Below are positions 34,278 through 42,840 of a stretch of DNA of 64,000 nt, piece by piece. Positions within the stretch are counted from its first letter, which is position 1, and the number at the start of each line of letters is the position of its first letter. Origin of the DNA: Chloroflexota bacterium (GTDB lineage: Bacteria > Chloroflexota > Anaerolineae > Promineifilales > Promineifilaceae); contig JAJRYT010000151.1 of the NCBI GenBank assembly GCA_024275635.1, forward strand, positions 186,001-250,000. The letters run 5' to 3'. The notes below the pieces were generated by a model that had not been told where the DNA came from, searched no databases, and saw only the letters and a program-made list of their open reading frames with translations. The position numbers and the translations under genes were made by a program.

Positions 34278-35594
34278 TTATGATGATAAGTAGTTGTCCA
34301 GATTCACATTCCCATACCGCCCTTTTTGAAATTTACTTTTGTCGGCTCCCCAGGGGATGGTGCAGTCGAAGCCGGCTTTGGCGGTGCGGCTTTTTTGGCC
34401 GGGGATGTGGACGCCGGAAGGATCGAGGGAACTGCCGGGCCTATTTTCTATGATGATGAGGTCTTTGTCGGCCTGGAAACGGGTGGCAAAGGCCCACTCA
34501 ACCTGGGCCGGATTGTGGATGTTTACGTCGGTGTCTACGACCCAGACGTGTTTGAGGGAGCCGTGTCCACGAAAAGCGGCGGCGATGGCTAAACGGCCGT
34601 CTTCCTCCCCCTGCTTGTCAATCTGTACCACGGCATGGAGCCAGGACGCCCCGCCGGGGGTGATAATAGCCCCCGTGCAGCGGGCGACCTTGTTGACCTC
34701 GGCGAAAATAGTCGGTTCGCGGGGCATCCCCATGAGCAGTTTATGTTCCAGGCCGCCCGGCAGCAGCGCGTGAAAAATCGGGTTGCGGCGATGGGTCATC
34801 AGGTCAATTTCGATGACCGGCTGGTCGCGGATGATGTCCATTGTCTCGGTCAAATCCATGAAGGGGCCTTCGCTGGTCGTGCGTCGGGTGATGCGCCCTT
34901 CCAGAACGATTTCAGCTTCAGCGGGCACTTCCAGGTCGTTGGTCAGACATTTGACCAGCGGGGTGGGGGCCAGCGCGTGGGCGACGGATAGTTCGTCTAC
35001 GTCCGGCGGCGGCGACATGGACGCGGCCAGATGGGTTGCCAGGGAAACGCCGATGCAGATGGCGATGGGTAGGTCGCCCGCTTCTTTTTGCATGGCGTTG
35101 TAGGTGCCGCGCCGTTCGATGATGCGGGCGGCAAAATGGGTTCTGTCCAGCCGCAGGAGACGATGGTAGCACATGTTACGGCCGTATTCCCGATCCTGCG
35201 TAATCACCACCGCGCTGGCAATGTAATGACCGGCGTCCTGGGGTAAATGGAGTAAAATGGGCAGGGCGTTCAGATCAACATCGGCGACAACCATCTCCTG
35301 GCAGGGCGCATTTTCAACCAGCGGCGGCAGTTGGGGATTCGCCAACGCCTGGGCCAGATGTTGGGTTAACTGCCCCACGGGCACGCCCAAATCCATACCA
35401 AAATAACGGCGGTCTGAACATGGCCCGGCGCAAATCCGCCAACCGGGGTATTCGTGGATGTGGTTGAATAGAACCGGCCGTCCTTCCAGCGCATGGGCGA
35501 CATTCGCCAGTTCAAATGTAGTATCTACTTCTTTATCAATTGTTACTAAATTGTCGCTGTTAGCCGCTTGTTCAATAAATCGTCGAAAGCTCAT
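34278..35594 (-). CDS. UbiD-family decarboxylase
   Basis: A 438-residue member of the prenylated-FMN-dependent UbiD family, which reversibly decarboxylates alpha,beta-unsaturated or aromatic acids. Marks include MSFRRFIEQ at the N-terminus, YIASAVVITQDREYGRNMCYHR, the region EAEIVLEGRITRRTTSEGPFMDLTE, THRRNPIFHALLPGGLEHKLLMG and, near the end, TRFQADKDLIIIENRPGSSLDPS. It is a little shorter than 3-octaprenyl-4-hydroxybenzoate enzymes. No UbiX flavin prenyltransferase is in the window, so the cofactor must be made elsewhere. It stands alone, and substrate is unknown. Confidence 0.9.
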   Translation of the reverse strand: MSFRRFIEQAANSDNLVTIDKEVDTTFELANVAHALEGRPVLFNHIHEYPGWRICAGPCSDRRYFGMDLGVPVGQLTQHLAQALANPQLPPLVENAPCQEMVVADVDLNALPILLHLPQDAGHYIASAVVITQDREYGRNMCYHRLLRLDRTHFAARIIERRGTYNAMQKEAGDLPIAICIGVSLATHLAASMSPPPDVDELSVAHALAPTPLVKCLTNDLEVPAEAEIVLEGRITRRTTSEGPFMDLTETMDIIRDQPVIEIDLMTHRRNPIFHALLPGGLEHKLLMGMPREPTIFAEVNKVARCTGAIITPGGASWLHAVVQIDKQGEEDGRLAIAAAFRGHGSLKHVWVVDTDVNIHNPAQVEWAFATRFQADKDLIIIENRPGSSLDPSGVHIPGQKSRTAKAGFDCTIPWGADKSKFQKGRYGNVNLDNYLSS

Positions 35595-35959
35595 AAGATT
35601 CTCGATTTTGGCGTATTAAGGAAGCCTTCAGGAGTAACTTCCCGGTCTTCGTAACCTGTGTTCCGTGTTCCGTCACGATGCGGATAACGGATAACGGAAT
35701 ACGGATAACCAAAGCGCTAAGTTAATGACGAACGCCGCCCAAGTAACTTCCGGGAGGGCAAGTAGGTATATTTCGGATTATAATTGTCAGCAAACGGAGG
35801 CGTAACGTAGGAACGGCGATCAAATTCCGTCCCGCGAAAATTGTCCTGGATGCTTATGCTTATGCTTATTACTGTAGGCTTGATACGCCCAGCTTATTTT
35901 ACGATCAATTCAATAAAATAGCCTTGACACAACCCTTATCATTTTTCAGGAGACAGCAG
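35595..35959. other. Gene-free 365-bp stretch with repeats
   Basis: No coding sequence is evident. It contains TAACTTCCCGG near 35635 and TAACTTCCGGGAGG near 35743, framing the heptamer hairpin TTCCGTGTTCCGTC / CGGATAACGGATAACGG at 35655-35709. An AGGAG sequence before the 35960 ATG ends it. It separates divergent ubiD and the lipoprotein gene. Confidence 0.65.
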
Positions 35960-37621
35960 ATGCCCCGTCAACGTATCCTCTGGTTTGCCATCAGTTTACT
36001 CATTTTATCATCTTTGGCCTGCAATGCCTTTGCCGGCGCGCCGGAACCGGGATTGACGCTGCCGCCGCCTCCCGTAACGGAAACGGATGCGGCGTCACTG
36101 TCTGATGGGGAGATAGGATTGGCGCCTACGGCCACGCTGCCCGGCGCGATCACGGATGTGCCTTTGGTGGATGCGGCGGGGAACCCACTGTTGGAAGCGC
36201 TGATTGATGTCAATGTCCGCACCGGGCCAGGGGTGATTTATGGCCGGGATGGGTTTTTGTTTGCCGGGGAGACGGCGGCGGTGTTGGGGCATGATCCGGT
36301 CAGCGGGTGGTGGAAAATCGCCTGTCCTGGTCGCTCGGATGGGCCGGAATGTTGGGTTTCGGGCGGGGCGTAGTATACGAAGGTGACGAACGGGGAAGGG
36401 GCGCCGGTAGCGGCCGTTCCGCCTACGCCTACGCCGAAACCATCGCCCACTCCGTCTAACGGGCTTGATTCGGCTACGAGCGTCAGTGGCAATGCGCTGT
36501 TGGCTTTTACAGATGATGCCGGTCTTTGGTTGATTACGCTGGATGTGAGCCAGAATCCACCGGCCGGCAGCGGTCCGGTTCTGCTGGCGGCCGGCCCGAC
36601 TGTGGCAATGCCGCTGATTGCGCCGGACGGCCGTAAAATCGCTTACATAACCAGCACGCCGGAGTCGAACGCGATTCACATGATTAATATTGACGGCAGC
36701 GATGACCGCATCTTGTTTAGCTCGACTGATTTGGTGGTGATTGTGGAGACGGATACGGCCGTTCTCATCGATCAAGTCCAATGGCTCAGTGACAGCCAGG
36801 GGTTGGCCTTCAACACCCAAATGGTCAATCTCGTTGGCCCCGGCCAGGCCAGCCGGGAAGATTTATGGACGATTGGGTTGGATGGGACGCTGACCAATCC
36901 GCTGGATGCGGGCCTGGGCGGCGGCTCCTTTGCCATTTCGCGGAATGATCAGGTTATTTTTGGTCAGGATGAAGGGATTGTGCGGGCGAATTTGGGTGGG
37001 TCGCGGGCGGAAACGGCCGTTTCCTTCGACTTCATCAACACCGCCAGCGAGTACGTCTACTATCCGCAGGCACAATGGACATCTGACGCGACCCAGGCTT
37101 TTGTTGCCATTCCCAGCGCCGCCCCCTGGGGGCCGGAGGCTGATGCGGCGTTGTGGCGCATCCCGGCCAACGGCGCGGCCGAGGCATTAGAAACGTTACC
37201 GGGCAGTATCCTGTTTAACCCGGTCGTCTGGTCGCCCAATGGCCGCCGGTTGGCCCACATCTTCCAGGTTCCCGACGGTTCCAGCCCGCCGGTTTTGAAT
37301 ATCCGCGATGGCGACGGCCTGAACCCCACAGCGTATGACAGCGGCGAGCAGATCGCCTTTCACGACTGGCATCCTGACGAAATCCATTTCCTGTATGCGG
37401 GCAGCGGCTATTACGCCGTCGGCCAGGTGGGGGCGCCGCCAACGAGATTTGGAGTGGTGGGGGGAACGGCTGTGATGCAGTGGCTCACACCCTCCTCCTT
37501 CGTTGTCGCTAATGGCGGGGGCGGCGTCTGGTCCCTCATTGTCTCTAACGTGGACGGCGATACCGATCTACTGGCTGCGGCCAATACCGGCTTTGTTCAA
37601 ATTGATGTTTGGCGGCCGTAG
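35960..37621 (+). pseudogene. Lipoprotein with SH3b and TolB-like propeller domains, interrupted by an in-frame TAG
   Basis: One reading frame runs from 35960 to 37621 with a single TAG at 36371-36373. Before the stop: a lipobox LSSLAC (Cys21), a Pro-rich linker and a bacterial SH3 domain (NVRTGPGVIYGRDGFL...WWKIACP...CWVSGGA). After it, still in frame: YTKVTNGEGA, a TPTPKPSPTP linker and a beta-propeller of TolB/WD40-like repeats (LIAPDGRKIAYITSTP, VVWSPNGRRLAHIFQ). SH3b domains normally continue through this point, so the stop probably arose from a sense codon such as TGG. It may be a recent pseudogene, a sequencing error, or two products. TAG is a normal terminator elsewhere in the window. 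Confidence 0.75.
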
Positions 37622-38166
37622 ATTTGGTCCCAACTATCATTTTGTTTGGCAAACTGGAGGACCCCGGCTACTTCATCCAGAACAGTGGCGATGGGAACCA
37701 GACGGCCGACCGTCACATAATATTCCCCATTCCCCACCGGCGTGCTGGTGCGGCACTCCGCAAAACGATCTATGTTTTCGTGAAACCAGGGACGTGTGAT
37801 GTCCATGGGCAAGCAGTAGAGACGGCCGTTGCCCACAAAATAATAAAACAACCATTTCGCCCCCGTGTACAAAAAACAGCCCGGCGTCCCTTTGGCCTCG
37901 TTGCTCACCGTCTCAAAAAAGAAATTGCCGGTTTTGTGGTAGCTGTCCCCTTTGATTTCAATGGGAATGGTGCGGAGACGGCCGCTGCCATCTGCTACCG
38001 TCCACAGCAAATCCACATCATATTGCTGGAACCGGGAATCCGCCTCAACATTATGCACGGCAACCGACCCTTTCCAGGATTCCAGGAATTGGATGATGTC
38101 GGAAGCGGCCGTTTTCGCCACCTCTGTCGTATAAGCCATCTTGTGCTGTTTCAATACGCGAGACAT
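37597..38166 (-). CDS. PD-(D/E)XK nuclease-like protein
   Basis: A soluble protein of 189 residues. A possible nuclease core is YDVDLLW (Asp52) followed 18 residues later by IPIEIKGD (Glu70, Lys72), the D...ExK spacing of restriction-like nucleases. The next segment GNFFFETVSNEAKGTPGC and the aromatic FYYFVGNGRLYCLPM are distinctive but not familiar to me. Specific function is unknown; DNA repair, defence or a phage-derived role are possible. The start at 38166 (MSRVLKQ) is chosen because longer frames run into a palindromic repeat. Its 3' end overlaps the convergent lipoprotein gene by 25 bases. Confidence 0.7.
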   Translation of the reverse strand: MSRVLKQHKMAYTTEVAKTAASDIIQFLESWKGSVAVHNVEADSRFQQYDVDLLWTVADGSGRLRTIPIEIKGDSYHKTGNFFFETVSNEAKGTPGCFLYTGAKWLFYYFVGNGRLYCLPMDITRPWFHENIDRFAECRTSTPVGNGEYYVTVGRLVPIATVLDEVAGVLQFAKQNDSWDQIYGRQTSI

Positions 38167-38218
38167 ACCATCAAGTATAAAGCGTGCAACGCAAAACGTA
38201 AAACGAGGGTAACTGTCC

Positions 38219-38252
38219 AGGTGACAGTCACTTTCCAAAGTGACTGTCACCT
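38219..38252. repeat. 34-base near-perfect palindrome
   Basis: AGGTGACAGTCACTTT (38219-38234) and AAAGTGACTGTCACCT (38237-38252) are fully complementary around a central CC. Directly left is GTAACTGTCCAGGT, the same flank that precedes the repeats at 48606 and 54868. Confidence 0.75.
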
Positions 38253-38264
38253 TTGATAAGAAAT

Positions 38265-38295
38265 ACTCCCCCTGTTCTCATGGAACAGGGGGAGT
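38265..38295 (-). terminator. Hairpin terminator of ftsZ
   Basis: ACTCCCCCTGTTC (38265-38277) and GAACAGGGGGAGT (38283-38295) form a perfect 13-bp stem with a five-base loop, 60 bases downstream of the ftsZ stop. On the minus strand it is followed by the T-rich ATTTCTT. Confidence 0.7.
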
Positions 38296-38355
38296 GGGCA
38301 GAGGGGATGTATGTCGTGGGCCGAAAATCACCCACAACAAACTAAAAAAGAGGTG

Positions 38356-39489
38356 TTAGCGGCGTCGTAAAAAAGCTGGTATATCTAAATTGTTCGGCGA
38401 AAACTTCGGCTGTACCGTTTCGCGTTCTCGCACCGGTGCGCCCTGCGGCGCATCAACAGATTGGCTTTGGCGGGGAGCCTGATGCGGCGGCGATGAAGTG
38501 CGTTCGCTGCGCTGTTGTAACATCTGGCGACGGGTGGGCGTCCGTTCAAAACCTGTCGCCACGACCGTAATTCGCATCTCGTCACCCATATCTTCATCAA
38601 TGACAGCGCCAAAAATAAGATTCGCATCCGGGTGCGCCGTTTCGCGGATGATGGCCGCGGCCTGATTTACTTCGTATAAGCTCATGCTTGGCCCGCCGGT
38701 TATATTAAAGAGGATGCCGTGTGCGCCGTCAATCGTTACATCCAACAACCGGGAACTAATAGCCTGTTCGGCGGCCAGGCGGGCGCGGTCATCGCCTTCG
38801 CCATGCCCCACAGCCATGAGCGCCGCGCCGCCTTCGGACATGATGGTTTTCACATCGGCAAAGTCCAAATTGATTAGGCCGGGAATAGTGATCAGTTCAC
38901 TGATTCCCTGGATGCCCTGGCGCAGTACATCATCTGCCATGCTGAATGATTCAGTCAATGAGACGCGCCGGTCGGTCAATTCCAGTAAGCGATCATTAGG
39001 AATGACGATGAGGGTGTCTACTTGTTCTTTTAGTTTTTCGATGCCTTCGTCAGCGGCTTTGGTGCGTTGGCTGCCCTCGAAGAGAAACGGTCGTGTTACC
39101 ACCCCAATTGTTAGGGCGCCTTGTTCGCGGGCCACTTTGGCCACAACCGGCGCGCCGCCGGTTCCGGTTCCACCGCCCATCCCGGCCGTGATAAATACCA
39201 TATCCGCGCCTTCCAGGACTTCGTATAAATCTTCCATTGATTCGGTGGCTGCTTTTTCACCGAACTCCGGATTGCCACCGGCGCCCAAACCGCGTGTTAG
39301 TTTTTCGCCAATGCGGACACGGATGGACGCATCGGATAACAACAATGCCTGGTTATCTGTATTGATGGCAATGAAATCAACGCCGCTGACATTCTCGGCA
39401 ATCATGCGGTTAACTGCATTGCAGCCGCCGCCGCCAACGCCAACGACCCGAATGCAAGCAATGTTTTCTAACTCTGGCGCTCTTTGCAT
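38356..39489 (-). CDS. ftsZ: Cell division protein FtsZ
   Basis: A 377-residue tubulin-like GTPase that forms the division ring. The nucleotide-binding glycines [14 protein letters not shown] (17-30), the tubulin signature GGGTGTG (105-111) and the T7-loop region [13 protein letters not shown] are intact. A variable linker follows, and the C-terminal peptide [12 protein letters not shown] is a textbook FtsA/SepF-binding tail. The start at 39489 ([15 protein letters not shown]) has GAGGGTAAAG upstream; an open frame further upstream runs through a heptamer repeat and is not used. No ftsA or ftsQ is nearby; a small HTH gene lies just upstream in the same direction. Confidence 0.98.
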   Translation of the reverse strand: MQRAPELENIACIRVVGVGGGGCNAVNRMIAENVSGVDFIAINTDNQALLLSDASIRVRIGEKLTRGLGAGGNPEFGEKAATESMEDLYEVLEGADMVFITAGMGGGTGTGGAPVVAKVAREQGALTIGVVTRPFLFEGSQRTKAADEGIEKLKEQVDTLIVIPNDRLLELTDRRVSLTESFSMADDVLRQGIQGISELITIPGLINLDFADVKTIMSEGGAALMAVGHGEGDDRARLAAEQAISSRLLDVTIDGAHGILFNITGGPSMSLYEVNQAAAIIRETAHPDANLIFGAVIDEDMGDEMRITVVATGFERTPTRRQMLQQRSERTSSPPHQAPRQSQSVDAPQGAPVRERETVQPKFSPNNLDIPAFLRRR

Positions 39490-39511
39490 CTCTTTACCCT
39501 CATCAAAATTA

Positions 39512-39578
39512 TGAATTAGGAATGATGAATGATGAAGTTGGAGACATTCATCATTTATCATTTTGCATTCATCATTAC
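39512..39578. repeat. Heptamer (ATGATGA/TCATCAT) hairpin repeat upstream of ftsZ
   Basis: GGAATGATGAATGATGAAG is followed by ACATTCATCATTTATC and GCATTCATCATT, complementary arms with seven-base units. It fills the gap between the HTH gene and ftsZ. Confidence 0.7.
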
Positions 39579-39787
39579 AGAAGTGTTGCCTTATTCCCTG
39601 GGCGGGGGTCATACCGGCTGGCATACTGTTCCAAAGTGGCTTTTTCGACCAGCCACTTGTTGCCAAATTTGATCGCCGGTAATTTTCTCTGGCGAATGAG
39701 CCGGCGTACCGATTCGGGGTGAATGTTCAATCGCTTACTCACCTCGGCGACTCCTGCATAATTCTCTAATAAGTCTATTTTACTCAT
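39575..39787 (-). CDS. MerR/excisionase-type HTH protein upstream of ftsZ
   Basis: A 70-residue single-domain protein of the HTH_17/excisionase type: [24 protein letters not shown] is the winged helix-turn-helix, then [20 protein letters not shown] the wing and final helix. Such proteins bind DNA as BldC-like regulators or as recombinase accessory factors. No integrase is nearby. It lies 86 bases upstream of ftsZ, co-directional, and a set of TACAAC half-sites precedes it, so it may autoregulate and influence ftsZ. The ATG at 39787 is chosen; 39808 is possible. Confidence 0.8.
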   Translation of the reverse strand: MSKIDLLENYAGVAEVSKRLNIHPESVRRLIRQRKLPAIKFGNKWLVEKATLEQYASRYDPRPGNKATLL

Positions 39788-39820
39788 GAAATCCAGACAA
39801 AACTGCACAATGCGGGATAT

Positions 39821-39863
39821 TACAACAATTGCATTTGTTGTAAAGATACAACAAAACTACAAC
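39821..39863. promoter_or_regulatory. Candidate operator array of TACAAC half-sites
   Basis: TACAACAA (39821-39828) and TTGTTGTA (39835-39842) form a perfect inverted repeat with six-base spacing. Further direct half-sites TACAACAA (39847-39854) and TACAAC (39858-39863) are 11 bases apart, about one helical turn. The array sits just upstream of the HTH gene, which is the likely binder. Confidence 0.5.
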
Positions 39864-39879
39864 TATGTCAAGTATCCGT

Positions 39880-40710
39880 TCAGGATATGCCAATCGAATT
39901 GGGAGGTTCATATTTTTTGCTTTGTGTCAGCGTGTAGTGGATAAAGCCCCGCGTTTCGTCCAATTTGTCAAACGGCCGTCCATTTTGCCAGACATCAGCT
40001 TGTTCAATCAGGCTTGTGAAACGGCAGTCCAGAGCCTCTTTCCCCCACTGTGCCGCCGCCAGTTTGGAAACCACACCGCCAAACCGGAGCGTGTACAATA
40101 TCCGGCACATCGTCAGAACCGCGTAAACCCGGTAACCGCCGGAGTCTAGATAACTTGGATTGGTCAGCATCGGCTGCCACCAGTTATGTAAAACGTCCAG
40201 CGTTGCCTGCCGCAGGTCATCCGGCGAAACTGGGTCAATCAATGTGCTGATGGGCGGCCCGGCCAGCGTCACGCCATGCTCGCGCAAAACATGCCGCTGA
40301 ATCACCCAGTCGCTGTCATGCTGTTCCATACGCAGTTGTTCGCCATTGCCCCGGTCAATGTGCGGATGGCGGGCCTGGGCGGGATCGTAGCGGCGCAGGG
40401 CGGGAAGCGGGATGTAGGCGCCTTCTAACTCCAGCGCCCACCGTGAATCTGACGCCGCAATCCGCGCGTGCATCGCCGCCAGATCGCTCACCATCTCATC
40501 GGAAAGTTCACCGGCGGTGACGACGAGAAAATCAATATCGCTCCGGTTGGGGTTAAAATCGCCCAGGGCCAGCGAGCCGTACAGGTACAGTCCGATGAAT
40601 TGTGGGCCAAGGATGGGGGGAACGGCCGTTAACAACTTATCCAAAACAGCGCGAACATCGGGGAGACCTGCGAGGTTTTGAAAACCTCGCAGGTCTGGGC
40701 GGTCATGCAT
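39880..40710 (-). CDS. Aminoglycoside-adenylyltransferase-like nucleotidyltransferase (DUF4111 type)
   Basis: A 276-residue protein with the nucleotidyltransferase signature LYGSLALGDFNPNRSDIDFLVV (GS followed by the DxD metal pair) and a helical C-terminal domain (YAVLTMCRILYTLRFG; SKLAAAQWGKEAL) as in aadA-type enzymes that adenylylate aminoglycosides. Whether it confers resistance is unknown. The ATG overlaps the SDR stop (TGATG), making it the last gene of the four-gene operon. Its first residues (RPDLRGFQNLAGL) are encoded by a 33-base perfect palindrome, so the native N-terminus has been replaced by or joined to repeat sequence. Confidence 0.85.
   Translation of the reverse strand: MHDRPDLRGFQNLAGLPDVRAVLDKLLTAVPPILGPQFIGLYLYGSLALGDFNPNRSDIDFLVVTAGELSDEMVSDLAAMHARIAASDSRWALELEGAYIPLPALRRYDPAQARHPHIDRGNGEQLRMEQHDSDWVIQRHVLREHGVTLAGPPISTLIDPVSPDDLRQATLDVLHNWWQPMLTNPSYLDSGGYRVYAVLTMCRILYTLRFGGVVSKLAAAQWGKEALDCRFTSLIEQADVWQNGRPFDKLDETRGFIHYTLTQSKKYEPPNSIGIS
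40664..40696. repeat. 33-base perfect palindrome encoding the nucleotidyltransferase N-terminus
   Basis: AGACCTGCGAGGTTTT (40664-40679), a central G, and AAAACCTCGCAGGTCT (40681-40696) are fully complementary. The element lies in frame at codons about 5-15 of the nucleotidyltransferase gene. Confidence 0.8.
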
Positions 40711-41579
40711 CACTGTCCCATCCTCCATCCGCCGCCAACGTACAGAAGCTGCCCTGTCAACCAGCGTGCCTGCTCCGAGGCCATAAAAACGATAACATCA
40801 GCCAAGTCCTCCGGTTTGCCCAAACGTCCGAGCGGCGTGTTGGGCGCGATCTCCGCCTCGGCTTCGGGGGTGATGTAGCCGGTTTGGATGGGGCCGGGAG
40901 CGACGATGTTTACCGTGATGCCGTACTGGCCCAGTTCAGCGGCGGCGGAACGGCTGTACGATTCGATGGCGTGTTTGCTGGCGGCATAGTTGACATTAGC
41001 GATGTGTTCGTGAGCGGCGTCGGTGCTGATGTTGATGATGCGGCCCCAATTCGCGCCGCGATCCAAATATCGCCTCACGTATTCACCCATCATCAAGGCG
41101 TAGGCGCGGGCGTTGATGGCGAAATGGCGGTCAATCTCGGCTTCGCTGACGAAGCGGATGGGAAAGCCGGCCGTCGTGACGCGGGCCGGATCAAAGGTTT
41201 CCAGGACGCAGTGGGTGTGGTTGTTGACGAGGATATCTACCGGGCCGAGTTGGGCTTCGCATTGGTCAAACAGTAGGGGGATGTTGGTTGTGTCGGATAG
41301 GTCGGCTTCGCGGGAAACGACCGCCCCGCCCCCAGCCACAATTTCCCGCACAATCGCCTCGCCCTACTGCTGCTGATTGGCCCAATACAACCCCGACCCG
41401 CCCACGCCCGCCGCCTTCGCCGCCGCCAAATCCGCCTCTGGGAGCGAACAATCGCCGCGAAAGTAGCTGATGAATACCTTGGCCCTCTGCCCGGCAAACG
41501 CCTTTGCTGTGGCCGCGCCAATGCCATGATTGGCTCCAGTGATGAGGATAACTTTATTTTCTAGCAGCGGATCGATCAT
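40710..41579 (-). pseudogene. Short-chain dehydrogenase/reductase interrupted by an in-frame TAG
   Basis: A single SDR reading frame of about 289 codons carries one TAG at 41364-41366. The N-terminal piece has the cofactor motif ILITGANHGIGAATA; after the stop the frame continues GEAIVREIVAGGGAV, then VDILVNNHTH, the catalytic set IINIST...YAASKHAIE, and the C-terminal GQLLYVGGGW. The codon before the stop is the third of three CAG, so a CAG to TAG change (QQQQ) is the simplest origin. It is probably inactive unless suppressed or missequenced. It begins three bases after the phosphoribosyltransferase gene and overlaps the nucleotidyltransferase start. Confidence 0.8.
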
Positions 41580-41582
41580 TTT

Positions 41583-42089
41583 TCACTCCTTTGGGTCGGC
41601 GGCGGCAAAGACCTGGTACTGCTGCCGCAGTTGCCGTGTCATTTTGTTGTCGTCCATGTTGATTGTAGCAATGCCAGCCACACGGCCGTGCATCATTTCC
41701 ACCAATTCAACAGCTGCCCTTACCTGCGCCCCCGTTTCCACCCATTCGTCAACCAGCAATACATCCATGCCCGCTTTTAATGCGTTGGCGCGTATTTCTA
41801 ACGCCTTTTGCTGACCGGTATAATCCACAAATTCCACACGATTGACCTTGACCGGGAGCTTGCCCCCTTTGCGGATGGCTAGGAACCCTTTTTTCAGGCG
41901 CAGGGCAACGGCCGTTCCCAAAATAAAACCCAGCGCATCAATCCCGGCTACCAAATCAATTCCCACATCAACAAAAGGGGCTGCCAGATCGTCCACAACG
42001 GCTGAAAAAGCAGCATAATCGGCAAATAGCGGAGTCACGTCATACCGTGATCCTGATGTTTCCGTGTCTATCAGCGCCAGATAGTTCAT
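41583..42089 (-). CDS. Adenine phosphoribosyltransferase-like protein
   Basis: A 168-residue type I phosphoribosyltransferase related to Apt. The PRPP-binding loop VLLVDEWVETGAQV (about 110-123) is recognisable, although the usual DDxxATG is changed to DEWVETG. VAGIDALGFILGTAVA matches the N-terminal PPi loop region, and FLAIRKGGKLP the flexible hood. Known members salvage purines to nucleotides; the changes leave the base uncertain. It follows the methyltransferase stop immediately and precedes the broken SDR by three bases, within one operon. Confidence 0.85.
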   Translation of the reverse strand: MNYLALIDTETSGSRYDVTPLFADYAAFSAVVDDLAAPFVDVGIDLVAGIDALGFILGTAVALRLKKGFLAIRKGGKLPVKVNRVEFVDYTGQQKALEIRANALKAGMDVLLVDEWVETGAQVRAAVELVEMMHGRVAGIATINMDDNKMTRQLRQQYQVFAAADPKE

Positions 42090-42839
42090 CTAATTTGCCT
42101 TTCTAAACAGATAAATAGCCCAACCCAACGTATCCCGTCCCCAGCGCAGATATTCTTCTTTGGCAGCGCGGATACGGGCCAGCAGTTCCGGCACATCGGG
42201 GTCGTCGGGATGGGCCAGGGCGTAATTTTCGGCGGCGTGCCATTGCAGCCCTTCGTACATATCCCAATCGTCGTGGTTGCTAACGAGCGTGTACAGTAGT
42301 TTCAAACCAAGCGCCTGTCCGGTCTGGATATTTTGGTAATGGCTGCCAAAGAGATCGCGGTCAAATCCGGCCGTTTTCAGATAGTCGGGATCGGGTTCTT
42401 GCCGCCAGTACGGTTCGCCGACGACAATCAGCCCGCCCGGTTTGGTCATCGCCTTGAGCGCGGCCAGCGTCCCTTTGTGGCCGTCGAATATCCAACTGGC
42501 CCCCATACAAACTGTCAGGTCGAAACTTTCCGGTTCGTCGGGTTGATAATCCGCGCCGCCCATTTCCAGGAAGGTGATGTCGGCCTGGGGCGCGCGTTTG
42601 GCTAATTTGGCGCGGGCGTCGCGCACAACGTAGGGCGAAATATCCACGCCGACGCCGTTAACGCCGTATTGCTCCACCAGCCGGATGATGAATTCGCCTT
42701 TGCCCATGGCAATTTCCAGCATATTGGCGTCGGGCGGGAGGCGCAGCAGGTCAATGAGCCGCTGGCATTTTTCCAGGCTGGACGGGTTGCAGATGATGTG
42801 TTCTTTGTGGGTGATGTCGTAAAATTTCCAAGTGTCCAT
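42090..42839 (-). CDS. SAM-dependent methyltransferase
   Basis: A 249-residue class I methyltransferase. Motif I reads MLEIAMGKGEFIIRL, followed by GVGVDISPYVV (ribose-binding Asp), ITFLEMGGADY, FDLTVCMGAS and the post-motif GGLIVVGEPYWRQ. The N-terminal DITHKEHIICNPSSLEKCQRL is characteristic of a small-molecule methyltransferase group. Substrate is unknown. GGAG lies before the ATG at 42839; longer open frames upstream belong to the hydrolase remnant region. It heads the operon with the phosphoribosyltransferase and ends in TAG directly abutting the next start. Confidence 0.88.
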   Translation of the reverse strand: MDTWKFYDITHKEHIICNPSSLEKCQRLIDLLRLPPDANMLEIAMGKGEFIIRLVEQYGVNGVGVDISPYVVRDARAKLAKRAPQADITFLEMGGADYQPDEPESFDLTVCMGASWIFDGHKGTLAALKAMTKPGGLIVVGEPYWRQEPDPDYLKTAGFDRDLFGSHYQNIQTGQALGLKLLYTLVSNHDDWDMYEGLQWHAAENYALAHPDDPDVPELLARIRAAKEEYLRWGRDTLGWAIYLFRKAN

Positions 42840-42840
42840 G

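Noticed and set aside
38219-38252. Palindrome as the ftsZ terminator
   Set aside because: A better stem with a short loop lies closer to ftsZ at 38265-38295, and the palindrome has the flank of a mobile repeat family.
38684-39514. Long open frame antisense to ftsZ
   Set aside because: It mirrors ftsZ codons and encodes a low-complexity Ser/Pro/Arg-rich product.
35960-41579. Reassignment of TAG as a sense codon, suggested by two in-frame TAGs
   Set aside because: TAG properly terminates livM, the Liv binding protein, the yafQ-like toxin, the isoaspartyl methyltransferase homologue and the methyltransferase at 42090, so it is a working stop codon.
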